Source: Planotetraspora silvatica (GTDB lineage: Bacteria > Actinomycetota > Actinomycetes > Streptosporangiales > Streptosporangiaceae). Taken from it: a DNA stretch of 64,000 nucleotides. Below the pieces are notes generated by a model, which made no database searches, was not told where the DNA came from, and saw nothing but the letters and a program-made list of their open reading frames with translations. This document shows, one piece after another, positions 28,356 through 39,008 of this stretch; within the stretch, counting starts at the first letter, position 1, and the number at the start of each line of letters is the position of its first letter. Location of the stretch: NCBI RefSeq assembly GCF_016863315.1, contig NZ_BOOQ01000052.1:33443-97442 (forward strand), written 5' to 3'. The position numbers and the translations under genes are program-made.

Positions 28356-29360
28356 ATGCGCATCGGGCTAGCGGGCGTCGGACGGATAGGCGCCTTCCAT
28401 GCCAGGACCTTGGCGGCTCTCGACTTCGTCGACGAGCTCGTCGTGACGGACGCCGACCTCGGGGCGGCCAAGACCGTCGCCGACGAGCTCGGGGCCGAAG
28501 TCGCTCCGGACGCCGAGGCGCTGCTCGCGTCCGGCGTCGACGGTTTCGTGATCACCACGGCGACCCCCGCCCACGCGCCGCTCCTGCGTCAGGGCATCGC
28601 CGCGGGGGTTCCCACGTTCTGTGAGAAGCCGGTGGCGGCCACCCTCGAGGAGACCCTCGGGCTCGCCGAGCTCGTCGCGTCCACCGGCGTTCCGGTGCAC
28701 GTCGGCTTCCAGCGGCGGTTCGACGCCGGTTACCGGCGGGCGCGGGCGGCGGTGGAGTCCGGCGAGCTCGGATTCGTCCACACCATCCGGGCCAACACCC
28801 ACGACCAAGCCCCGCCGCACGCGTCCTACATCCCGGCCTCCGGCGGCATCTTCCGCGATTGCAACGTGCACGACTTCGACATCCTCCGGTTCGTCTCCGG
28901 ACGGGAGGTCGCCTCCGTCTACGCGACGGGCGCCAACAAGGGCGCCGACTTCTTCGCCGCGGCCGGCGACGTCGACACCGCCGGGGCGCTGCTGACCCTC
29001 GACGACGGCACGATCGGCCTGATCTCCTCGACCCGCTACAACGGCGCAGGTCACGACGTCCGCATGGAGGTCCACGGCGAGAAGGGCACGATCGCCGTCG
29101 GGCTGGACCACTCGCTGGCGATGCGCTCCGCCGAGGAGGGCGTCGACTTCCCCAGGGGTCCTCAGAAGTGGTCGTTCATGGAGCGCTTCCTCCCGGCGTA
29201 CCAGGCCGAGCTCACGGCCTTCGCGGAGGTCGTCCGTGGTGAGCGGACCTCCCCGTGCACCGTCGGTGACGCGCTCCAGGCCTTCCGCATCGCCGAGGCG
29301 TGCGAGCGCTCCCGAGCGGAGCGCAGGCCCGTCGCCCTTTCCGAGATCGAGGGGATCTGA
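28356..29360 (+). CDS. iolG: Gfo/Idh/MocA oxidoreductase, inositol 2-dehydrogenase
   Basis: 334 residues. Rossmann motif RIGLAGVGRIGAFHARTL at the N-terminus, the EKP motif CEKPVAATLEE near residue 90, and the catalytic segment CNVHDFDILRFVSGREV near residue 170. First gene of the iol operon, opposite the GntR regulator; inositol dehydrogenase catalyses NAD-dependent oxidation of myo-inositol to scyllo-inosose, the entry step. The next gene starts 4 bases after the stop. Confidence 0.9.
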   Translation: MRIGLAGVGRIGAFHARTLAALDFVDELVVTDADLGAAKTVADELGAEVAPDAEALLASGVDGFVITTATPAHAPLLRQGIAAGVPTFCEKPVAATLEETLGLAELVASTGVPVHVGFQRRFDAGYRRARAAVESGELGFVHTIRANTHDQAPPHASYIPASGGIFRDCNVHDFDILRFVSGREVASVYATGANKGADFFAAAGDVDTAGALLTLDDGTIGLISSTRYNGAGHDVRMEVHGEKGTIAVGLDHSLAMRSAEEGVDFPRGPQKWSFMERFLPAYQAELTAFAEVVRGERTSPCTVGDALQAFRIAEACERSRAERRPVALSEIEGI

Positions 29361-29364
29361 GGAC

Positions 29365-30309
29365 ATGACCACTGTGAGCACCGCGAGCACCCAGCCGTCA
29401 GGCGACCGCCGCCCGGTGGCCGATCGCGTCGCCGGGGCGCCCATCTCCTGGGGCGTCTGCGAGGTCCCCGGATGGGGGTTCCAGCTCGAACCTGACACCG
29501 TGCTCCGCCAGATGCGCGAGCTCGGCCTGAGCGCCACCGAGTTCGGCCCTGACGGCTTCCTGCCCGACGACCCCCAGGCCAAGGCGGCCACCCTTGCCGG
29601 CTACGGGCTGAAGGCGGTCGGGCAGTTCGTCCCCGTGATCCTGCACGAGTCCGGCCACGACCCCCTCACCGATGTCGAGCGTGCGATGGAGGGGCTGGTC
29701 GCCGCCCAGGCCTCCACCGTCGTCATCGCCGCGGCCACCGGCCAGGAGGGCTACGACGACCGCCCGGTCCTCGACGACTCGGGCTGGTCGGCCCTGCTGG
29801 GCAACCTCGACCGCATCACCGACGCCGCCGCCGCCCACGGGCTCGTGGCCACGCTGCACCCCCACGTCGGCACGATGATCGAGAGCGGCGAGGAGACCGA
29901 GCGGGTGCTCGCCGGAAGCCGTATCGGCCTGTGCCTCGACACCGGGCACCTCCTCATCGGCGGCGGCGACCCCGTCGGCATCGCCCAGCGCAACCCCGAG
30001 CGGATCGTCCACACCCACCTGAAGGACGTCCGGGTCGACTGGGCCAAGCGCGTGCAGTCCGGCGACGTGACCTACACCGAGGCCGTGGCCGGCGGCATGT
30101 ACGTCCCGCTCGGCGAGGGCGACGTCGACATCAGGGCCATCGTGGCCGCGCTCGAAGGCAGTGGGTATGCAGGGTGGTACGTCCTCGAGCAGGACACCAT
30201 CCTCGCCGCCGCACCGGCCGCCGGAGGGCCGGACCCGGTGGCGGACGTGCGGACGAGCATCGCGCACCTGCTCGCCGTGGCCGGCGACCCGAGCGCAGCG
30301 GAGGCATGA
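29365..30309 (+). CDS. TIM-barrel inosose dehydratase/isomerase family protein
   Basis: 314 residues of the AP-endonuclease-2/xylose-isomerase-like barrel: GAPISWGVCEVPGWGFQL at the start, TEFGPDGFLPDDP, TLHPHVGTMIES, GLCLDTGHLLIGGGDPV and HTHLKDVRVDW provide metal-binding Glu/His/Asp. In inositol clusters such proteins act as IolE (2-keto-myo-inositol dehydratase) or IolI/IolH isomerases. A second member lies at 35034, so one probably dehydrates and the other isomerises; sequence alone does not decide which. It overlaps nothing but has 3 bases before iolC. Confidence 0.85.
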   Translation: MTTVSTASTQPSGDRRPVADRVAGAPISWGVCEVPGWGFQLEPDTVLRQMRELGLSATEFGPDGFLPDDPQAKAATLAGYGLKAVGQFVPVILHESGHDPLTDVERAMEGLVAAQASTVVIAAATGQEGYDDRPVLDDSGWSALLGNLDRITDAAAAHGLVATLHPHVGTMIESGEETERVLAGSRIGLCLDTGHLLIGGGDPVGIAQRNPERIVHTHLKDVRVDWAKRVQSGDVTYTEAVAGGMYVPLGEGDVDIRAIVAALEGSGYAGWYVLEQDTILAAAPAAGGPDPVADVRTSIAHLLAVAGDPSAAEA

Positions 30310-30312
30310 CCG

Positions 30313-31278
30313 ATGGCCCCAGCGGCATACGATCTCGTGGCCATGGGCCGGGTCGGGGTGGACATCTACCCCCTCGACTCCGGCGTGGGCCTCGAGGACG
30401 TCGAACGCTTCGGGAAGTTCCTCGGTGGCAGCGCGACCAACGTGAGCGTGGCCGCGGCCAGGTACGGCCGCCGGTCCGCGATCATCACCCGTACCGGCCG
30501 GGACCCGTTCGGCCGGTACGTCCACCGGGCGCTGCGTGACTTCGGCGTCGACGACACGTTCGTCACGGAGGTCGACGGCCCGCCGACGCCGGTGACCTTC
30601 TGCGAGATCTTCCCCCCGGACGACTTCCCGCTGTACTTCTACCGCTACCCGACCGCCCCCGACCTGATGATCGAGGCGGGCGAGCTCCCGCTCGACGCGA
30701 TCCGGGACGCGTCGGTCTACTGGGCCACCGTCACCGGGTTGTCTCAGGAACCGTCGCGCGCGGCGCACTTCGCCGCGTGGGAGGCCAGGGGACGGCGGTC
30801 GCACACCGTCCTCGACCTCGACTACCGGCCGATGTTCTGGCCGGATCGCGCCGAGGCCGCCGTACAGGTCGGCAGGGCCCTCGACCACGTCACCGTGGCG
30901 GTGGGCAACCGCGAGGAGTGCGAGGTCGCCGTCGGCGAGACCGAGCCGCAGCGTGCGGCGGACGCCCTGCTCGAGCGCGGAGTGGAGCTCGCGATCGTCA
31001 AGCAGGGCCCCAAGGGCGTCCTCGCCGCGACCGCCGACGAGCGTGTCGAGGTTCCTCCCTTCCCCGTCACGGTCGTCAACGGCCTCGGGGCCGGGGACGC
31101 CTTCGGCGGTGCGCTCGTCCACGGGCTGCTCGGCGGATGGGACCTGCGCCGCATCCTGCAGTTCGCCAACGTGGCCGGCGCCATCGTCGCCTCGAAACTC
31201 GAGTGCTCCAGCGCGATGCCGTATGAGGCCGAGGTCGAGGCCGTCCTCGCCGGCCAGGGACAAGAGGGGGGACGATGA
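30313..31278 (+). CDS. iolC: 5-dehydro-2-deoxygluconokinase
   Basis: 321 residues of the PfkB/ribokinase fold: GRVGVDIYPLDSGVG, the substrate motif FGKFLGGSATNVSVAAARYG near residue 40 and the anion-hole/catalytic base motif NGLGAGDAFGGALVHGLL near residue 260. It phosphorylates 5-dehydro-2-deoxygluconate in inositol catabolism. Overlaps the next gene by 4 bases. Confidence 0.93.
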   Translation: MAPAAYDLVAMGRVGVDIYPLDSGVGLEDVERFGKFLGGSATNVSVAAARYGRRSAIITRTGRDPFGRYVHRALRDFGVDDTFVTEVDGPPTPVTFCEIFPPDDFPLYFYRYPTAPDLMIEAGELPLDAIRDASVYWATVTGLSQEPSRAAHFAAWEARGRRSHTVLDLDYRPMFWPDRAEAAVQVGRALDHVTVAVGNREECEVAVGETEPQRAADALLERGVELAIVKQGPKGVLAATADERVEVPPFPVTVVNGLGAGDAFGGALVHGLLGGWDLRRILQFANVAGAIVASKLECSSAMPYEAEVEAVLAGQGQEGGR

Positions 31279-32174
31279 CGACGACGTCGAGCCGGGCGGG
31301 CATCGCCGAGCTGACCGAGATCCGGGTGCGCGAGCCCGGGCGGATCACCGAAGGGTGGGCCGCGAGACGACGCCGCGAACTCGTGGGCGAGGACGGCCGG
31401 CTGCTCATCGTGGCCGCGGACCATCCGGCCCGCGGCGCACTCGGCGTCCGCGACGACCGCCATGCGATGGCCTCGCGCAGCAACCTGCTGGAGCGCCTCG
31501 CCACGGCGCTGTCCCGCCCGGGCGTCGACGGCGTGCTCGGCACGCCGGACATCCTCGACGACCTGCTGCTCATGGGTGCGCTGGACGACAAGGTCGCCAT
31601 CGGCTCGATGAACCGCGGCGGTCTGCAGGGTTCGGTCTTCGAGCTCGACGACCGGTTCACCGCCTACACGGCCGAGGAGATCGCGGCCAGCGGCCTCGAC
31701 GGCGGCAAGATGCTGACCCGGATCTGCTACGGCGACCCCGGCACCGTCGCGACGCTCGAGGCGAGCGCCCGCGCGGTCACCGATCTGGCCGAGCAGGGCG
31801 TGATGGCGATGGTGGAGCCCTTCCTGTCCGTCCGCCAGGACGGCCGGGTGCGGAACCTGCTCGACCCCGACTCGACCATCACCTCGATCCACATCGCGGC
31901 GGGGCTCGGCGCGACGAGCCGGCACACCTGGCTGAAGCTGCCGGTCGTCGACGAGCTGGAGCGGGTCATGGACGCGACCACGCTGCCGACCCTCCTGCTC
32001 GGCGGGGATCCGAGCGGGCACCCCGACGAGACGTACGCCGCGTGGGGCCGGGCGCTGGATCTGCCCGCCGTGCGCGGGCTGGTCGTGGGGCGGGCGCTGC
32101 TCTTCCCGCCGGACGGCGACGTCGCCGCGGCGGTCGACATCGCCGCGGGTCTCGTGCACGGGACCAGGCCATGA
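31275..32174 (+). CDS. Cgl0159-type (beta/alpha)8 protein, likely DKGP aldolase
   Basis: 299 residues with aldolase-like barrel segments: LLIVAADHPARGALGVRDD, AIGSMNRGGL, KMLTRICYGDPGT, VEPFLSV, and HTWLKLPVV with a candidate Schiff-base Lys. The family occurs in actinobacterial iol operons where an IolJ-type class II aldolase is missing, and this operon has no iolJ. It therefore probably splits 2-deoxy-5-keto-gluconate 6-phosphate to malonate semialdehyde and dihydroxyacetone phosphate (inference). Overlaps iolC and iolB by 4 bases each. Confidence 0.85.
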   Translation: MTTTSSRAGIAELTEIRVREPGRITEGWAARRRRELVGEDGRLLIVAADHPARGALGVRDDRHAMASRSNLLERLATALSRPGVDGVLGTPDILDDLLLMGALDDKVAIGSMNRGGLQGSVFELDDRFTAYTAEEIAASGLDGGKMLTRICYGDPGTVATLEASARAVTDLAEQGVMAMVEPFLSVRQDGRVRNLLDPDSTITSIHIAAGLGATSRHTWLKLPVVDELERVMDATTLPTLLLGGDPSGHPDETYAAWGRALDLPAVRGLVVGRALLFPPDGDVAAAVDIAAGLVHGTRP

Positions 32175-33090
32175 GCGACAACGGGCGCTGGGTCCACCCC
32201 TTCGGGACCGCCGCCGCGGGCGAGTTCGAGGTGTCGATCGACGACGCCCTGGACGGGTGGAAGCACACGAGCCTGCGGGTGGCCACGCTGGAGCCGGCCG
32301 CCCAGGTGACCGTCGCCACCGGCGACGACGAGGTGCTCGTCGTCCCCCTGCGGGGAGGCGCCGAGGTCACGGCCGTCGACCAGGCGGGCGAGCGGCACGA
32401 GGCCCGCCTGACCGGGCGGGCGAGCGTCTTCGCCGGTCCGACCGACGTCGCCTACGTCCCGCGGGGGTCGCGCCTCACCGTGCGCAACCCCGGCGCCGAC
32501 CACGTGAAGATCGCGCTCTGCGGCGCGAAGGCGGCCAAGCGTGAGGTGCCGCCGCCGTTCCGGCATGTGGCCGTCACCGATGTCCCCGTCGAGCTCCGCG
32601 GAGCCGGTACGGCCTCACGCGAGGTGCGCAACTTCGGCGTCCCGCAGGTGCTCGACGCCGACTCGCTCATCGCCTGCGAGGTCGTCACTCCGGCGGGCAA
32701 CTGGAGCTCCTACCCGCCGCACAAGCACGACGAGGAACGCGACGGCGTGGAGACCAAGCTCGAGGAGATCTACTACTTCGAGGTCGGGATCGAGTCGGGC
32801 GGCCCGGCCCAGGGCGCGGATCCCGTCGGCTACCAGCGGGTCTACGGAACGGACGCGCGGCCCATCGACGTCCTCGCGGAAGTCCGCTCCGGTGACGTCG
32901 TCCTCGTGCCGCACGGATGGCACGGCCCGGCGATGGCGCCTCCCGGTTACGACCTCTACTACCTCAATGTGATGGCCGGCCCCGGCGCGACCCGGGCCTG
33001 GCTGATCTGCGACGATCCCGCGCACGGGTGGGTGCGGGAGTCGTGGGCCCAGCAGGACGTCGATCCCAGGCTTCCGATCGGAGGATTGCG

Positions 33091-33094
<4 letters not shown>
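32171..33094 (+). CDS. iolB: 5-deoxy-glucuronate isomerase
   Basis: 307 residues. Two cupin lobes: the first has GDDEVLVVPLRGGAEVTA and the second carries metal ligands in WSSYPPHKHDEERDGVETKLEEIYYFEV and HGWHGP. IolB converts 5-deoxy-D-glucuronate to 5-dehydro-2-deoxygluconate. ATG overlaps the preceding stop (ATGA), and its own stop overlaps the TTG start of iolD. Confidence 0.94.
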
Positions 33095-35033
<1,939 letters not shown>

Positions 35034-35037
<4 letters not shown>

Positions 35038-35930
35038 GCAGGCCGGCGATGATCGGCAGCGCGCCGGACAGCTGGGGGGTCTGGTTCGCCGACGACCCCC
35101 GGCAGACGCCCTGGGAGCGCTTCCTGGACGAGGTCGCCGCGGCCGGCTACACGCGCATCGAACTGGGACCGTACGGCTACCTGCCGACCGACCCCGCCCG
35201 CCTGCGCGACGAGCTCGACCGGCGGGGCCTGACCATGACCGCGGGCACGATCTTCGAGCACCTGCACCGCGCGGACTCGTGGGACGGCACGTGGAAGGAC
35301 GTCTCCGCGGCCGCCTCGCTGACCGCGGCCATGGGCGCCGAGCACCTCGTGGTCATCCCCGACTTCTGGCGCGACCCCCAGACCGGGGAGGTCATCGAGG
35401 ACGCGCGCCTCACCGACGAGCAGTGGCCGGCGTACGCCGCGCTGATGAATCGGCTCGCGCGCCGGATCAGGGAGGAGTTCGGCCTGCGGATCCAGTTCCA
35501 CCCGCACGCCGACACCCACGTGGACACCCACGAGAACGTCGAGCGGTTCCTCCACGAGACGGATCCCGGCCTGGTGAACCTGTGCCTCGACACCGGGCAC
35601 ATCGCCTACTGCGGCGGCGACAGCCTGAAGCTCATCCGGGACCACCCCGACCGGATCGGCTACGTCCACCTCAAGCAGGTCGACCCCGGCGTCGTCGCGG
35701 ATGTGCATGAGAAGGGCATCGGCTTCGGCGAGGCCGTACGGATGGGCGCCATGTGCGAGCCGCCGAACGGCGTGCCCGAGATGCCGCCCATCCTCGATGC
35801 TCTGGCGGAACTCGACGCCGAGATCTTCGCCATCGTCGAGCAGGACATGTATCCGTGCCCCGCCGACCAGCCCCTGCCCATCGCGACGCGGACCCTGGGC
35901 TACCTGCAGTCCTGCGGCCCGCTGCGCTGA
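35034..35930 (+). CDS. TIM-barrel inosose dehydratase/isomerase family protein, second copy
   Basis: 298 residues: SAPDSWGVWFADDPRQTPWERFLDEV, TRIELGPYGYLPTDP, TAGTIFEHLHR, FHPHADTHVDTHENVERFL, NLCLDTGHIAYCGGDS and YVHLKQVDP. The pattern SWGVWF..DDP..PW is that of IolE-like inosose dehydratases. With the copy at 29365 the operon holds both barrel enzymes needed for dehydration and isomerisation. Overlaps iolD by 4 bases. The downstream interval has a 17-bp tandem repeat. Confidence 0.85.
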
Positions 35931-35977
35931 CCCGCTCCACAAGTTGTCCTGCTCCACGAACTGACCCGCTCCACAAG
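35927..35977. repeat. Three tandem 17-bp repeats after the iol enzyme genes
   Basis: CTGACCCGCTCCACAAG at 35927-35943 and 35961-35977 is identical; a diverged middle copy occupies 35944-35960 (12 of 17 match). The first copy contains the stop codon of the second TIM-barrel gene. Confidence 0.75.
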
Positions 35978-36058
35978 AGGCAAACCATCACGAACCAGTT
36001 CATCTAGTTCCTCAGTTCCGCCCCACCGCGGTGGCGGACGACGAAAGGCAGAACCAAG

Positions 36059-37051
36059 GTGATCCGTACATCTCGCATCTCCGTCGTGGTGACCGGCACA
36101 TTAGCGGCGCTCGTCCTGGCCGCGTGCAGCTCCAGCGGAGGCAAGCAGCCCGCCGAGGCGAGTGGCGCCGCCAAGGCGGGGGTCGCCGACACCCCCCAGA
36201 TGACGATCGCCCTCATCACCCACGCGGCTCCCGGTGACACCTTCTGGGACCTGGTCCGCAAGGGCGCCGAGGCCGCCGCCGCCAAGGACAACGTCGACCT
36301 GCAGTACCAGTCGGACCCGGACGGAGCGAATCAGGCCAACCTCGTCCAGTCCGCGATCGACAAGAAGGTCGACGGCATCGCGGTCACCCTCGCCAAGCCC
36401 GACGCGATGAAGGCCAACGTCGAGAAGGCCGTCCAGGGCGGCATCCCCGTCGTCGCGCTGAACGGCGGCATCGAGGACTGGAAGGCCATGGGCATCTCGG
36501 GATACTTCGGCCAGGACGAGAAGATCGCCGGCGAGGCGGCCGGCGAGCGGCTCAAGGCGGACGGCGCCAAGAAGGCGCTCTGCGTCATCCAGGAGCAGGG
36601 TCACGTCGGCTTGGAGGCCCGGTGCGACGGCGCGAAGGCCACGTTCCCGGACACCGAGAAGATCTACGTCACGGGCACCGACATGCCGAGCGTCCAGGCG
36701 GCCATCACCTCCAAGCTTCAGCAGGACCCGAGCATCGACCGCGTCCTCGCCCTCGGCGCCCCGTTCGCGCTGACCGCCGTCAAGTCGGTCAAGGACGCCA
36801 GCAGTTCGGCCAAGGTCGTCACCTTCGACACCAACAAGGACCTCGTGACCGCCATCAAGAACGGTGAGGTCGAGTGGGCGGTCGACCAGCAGCCCTACCT
36901 CCAGGGCTACCTCGCGGTGGACAGCCTGTGGCTCTACAAGGTCAACGGCAACACCATCGGCGGCGGCCAGGCGACCCTGACCGGCCCCGCGTTCATCGAC
37001 AAGACCAACGTCGCCAACGTCGAGAAGTTCGCCGCCAACGGCACGAGGTGA
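36059..37051 (+). CDS. Sugar ABC transporter substrate-binding lipoprotein
   Basis: 330 residues. Signal peptide with lipobox LAAC (Cys at residue 23) and a Ser/Gly linker, then the type I periplasmic-binding fold (ALITHAAPGDTFWDLVRKGA, IDKKVDGIAVTLAKPDAMK, GIPVVALNGG, VTFDTNKDLVTAIKNGEVEWAVDQQPYLQGYLAVD). It is the RbsB/IbpA type and its place in the operon argues for inositol or an inositol epimer as ligand (inference). GTG start at 36059. Confidence 0.93.
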   Translation: MIRTSRISVVVTGTLAALVLAACSSSGGKQPAEASGAAKAGVADTPQMTIALITHAAPGDTFWDLVRKGAEAAAAKDNVDLQYQSDPDGANQANLVQSAIDKKVDGIAVTLAKPDAMKANVEKAVQGGIPVVALNGGIEDWKAMGISGYFGQDEKIAGEAAGERLKADGAKKALCVIQEQGHVGLEARCDGAKATFPDTEKIYVTGTDMPSVQAAITSKLQQDPSIDRVLALGAPFALTAVKSVKDASSSAKVVTFDTNKDLVTAIKNGEVEWAVDQQPYLQGYLAVDSLWLYKVNGNTIGGGQATLTGPAFIDKTNVANVEKFAANGTR

Positions 37052-37059
37052 GCTGACAG

Positions 37060-38115
37060 ATGACTGCAACGGCAACGGAGCCGGGCAGGGCGGGGGCGAC
37101 CCGGGACGACCGGGTCGCCAGCCGTTCCCTCGCCGCCCGGTTACTGAGCCGGCCCGAGGTCGGGTCGCTCATCGGCGCAATCGTGATCTTCCTGCTCTTC
37201 ATGGCGGTGGCGGTCCCCTTCCGCAACATCGCCAACGTCGGGACGATCCTCTACGGGGCCTCGACCATCGGCATCATGGCCGTCCCCGTGGGACTGCTCA
37301 TGATCGGCGGCGAGTTCGACCTGTCCGCCGGCGTCGCGGCGACCACCTCCGGCCTGTCCGCCTCCCTCATCGCCTGGAACCTGGGCCTCAACGTCTGGGT
37401 GGGCGTCATCCTGGCGCTCGTCGTCTCCGTCGCCGTCGGCGCGTTCAACGGGTGGCTGCTGTTCAAGACCGGCCTGCCGAGCTTCCTCGTCACACTCGGC
37501 ACCTTCTTCATCCTGCAGGGCGTCAACCTCGGCGTGACGAGGTTGCTGACCGGCAACGTCGCCACCGCCGACATCAGCGACATGGACGGCTTCGTCAGCG
37601 CGCAGAAGGTCTTCGGCTCGGAGATCGCGCTCGGCCCGGTCACCCTGAAGGTCACCGTCCTCTACTGGGTCGTGCTGACCCTGATCGCGGCCTACGTCCT
37701 GCTGCGCACCCGGGTGGGCAACTGGATCTTCGCGGTCGGCGGCGACGCCGCCGCGGCCCGGGCCGTCGGCGTCCCCGTCAAGGCGACGAAGATCGGCCTC
37801 TTCATGGCCGTCGGCTTCTGCGCCTGGCTGTCCGGCATGCACCTGCTGTTCCAGTTCAACACCGTCCAGTCCGGCGAGGGTGTCGGCAAGGAGTTCATCT
37901 TCATCATCGCCGCGGTGATCGGCGGCTGCCTGCTCACCGGCGGATACGGCTCGGTGATCGGCGCCTCGATCGGTGCGCTGATCTTCGGGATGACCCAGCT
38001 CGGCATCAACTACGCCGGATGGAACCCCGACTGGTTCAAGACGTTCCTCGGGGTGATGCTGCTGCTCGCCACCGTCGTGAACGTGTACGTCAAACTGAAG
38101 GCGGACAGACGATGA
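37060..38115 (+). CDS. Sugar ABC transporter permease
   Basis: 351 residues with about ten membrane helices. Family segments: NVGTILYGASTIGIMAVPVGLLMIGGEFDLSAG (EAA-like start), FKTGLPSFLVTLGTFFILQG and GGDAAAARAVGVPVKATKI, the cytoplasmic coupling loop of RbsC/YtfT permeases. Starts 8 bases after the binding protein and overlaps the ATPase gene by 4 bases. Confidence 0.93.
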   Translation: MTATATEPGRAGATRDDRVASRSLAARLLSRPEVGSLIGAIVIFLLFMAVAVPFRNIANVGTILYGASTIGIMAVPVGLLMIGGEFDLSAGVAATTSGLSASLIAWNLGLNVWVGVILALVVSVAVGAFNGWLLFKTGLPSFLVTLGTFFILQGVNLGVTRLLTGNVATADISDMDGFVSAQKVFGSEIALGPVTLKVTVLYWVVLTLIAAYVLLRTRVGNWIFAVGGDAAAARAVGVPVKATKIGLFMAVGFCAWLSGMHLLFQFNTVQSGEGVGKEFIFIIAAVIGGCLLTGGYGSVIGASIGALIFGMTQLGINYAGWNPDWFKTFLGVMLLLATVVNVYVKLKADRR

Positions 38116-39008
38116 GCTCCGCGACCGTCGAGCGGCACGACGCCGCGCATTCGGACACCCCCATCCTCACCCTCGACGACGTGGGCAAGAGCTACGGCAA
38201 CGTGCACGCGCTGCGCGGTGTCAGCCTCAACGTCCGCCAGGGTGAGGTCACCTGCGTGCTCGGTGACAACGGAGCGGGCAAGTCCACCCTGATCAAAATC
38301 ATCTCCGGCCTGCACGAGCACACCGACGGCACGATGACGCTCGACGGCGTCGAGTGCCGTTTCCCGTCCCCGCGCGCCGCCCAGGCCAGCGGGATCGCCA
38401 CCGTCTACCAGGACCTCGCCCTCGCGCCCCTCATGTCGGTCTGGCGGAACTTCTTCCTCGGCAACGAGATCCACAAGGGGCTGTTCCGCACGCTGGACAT
38501 CGCCCGGATGAAGCGGATCTGCGACGAGGAGCTGGCCAAGATGGGGATCATCATCCCCGATCTCGACCGGCCGGTGGGCGGCCTCTCCGGCGGCCAGCGC
38601 CAGTGCATCGCGATCGCCAGGGCCATCTACTTCGGGGCGAGGGTCATCATCCTCGACGAGCCGACGGCCGCGCTCGGCGTCAAGCAGTCCGGCGTCGTCC
38701 TGAGGTACATCGTCAAGGCCCGCGACGCCGGCCTCGGCGTCATCTTCATCACCCACAACCCGCACCACGCCCACCTCGTCGGCAACCACTTCGTGATCCT
38801 CAAGCTGGGCCGCGTCGTGCTCGACGCCCACCGCGACGAGCTCACACTGGAGCAGCTCACGACGGAGATGGCCGGCGGCCAGGAGCTCGCGGAGCTCAGC
38901 CACGAGTTGCGCGGTGCCGACCCCGGCAAGGTCGTCACGCCCGCCGAGGTGGAGCACGGCCAGGTGGAGGCCCCCGCCCGCCCGCAAGAGGAGGAACCGA
39001 GCGCATGA
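38112..39008 (+). CDS. Sugar ABC transporter ATP-binding protein, single-domain
   Basis: 298 residues with Walker A GDNGAGKST, Q-loop YQDLAL, signature LSGGQRQ, Walker B VIILDEP and switch His in ITHNPHH. RbsA-type importers normally use a double-length ATPase; here there is one nucleotide-binding domain plus a 50-residue acidic tail, so the transporter would use two copies. Overlaps its neighbours by 4 bases on both sides. Confidence 0.93.
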   Translation: MSSATVERHDAAHSDTPILTLDDVGKSYGNVHALRGVSLNVRQGEVTCVLGDNGAGKSTLIKIISGLHEHTDGTMTLDGVECRFPSPRAAQASGIATVYQDLALAPLMSVWRNFFLGNEIHKGLFRTLDIARMKRICDEELAKMGIIIPDLDRPVGGLSGGQRQCIAIARAIYFGARVIILDEPTAALGVKQSGVVLRYIVKARDAGLGVIFITHNPHHAHLVGNHFVILKLGRVVLDAHRDELTLEQLTTEMAGGQELAELSHELRGADPGKVVTPAEVEHGQVEAPARPQEEEPSA

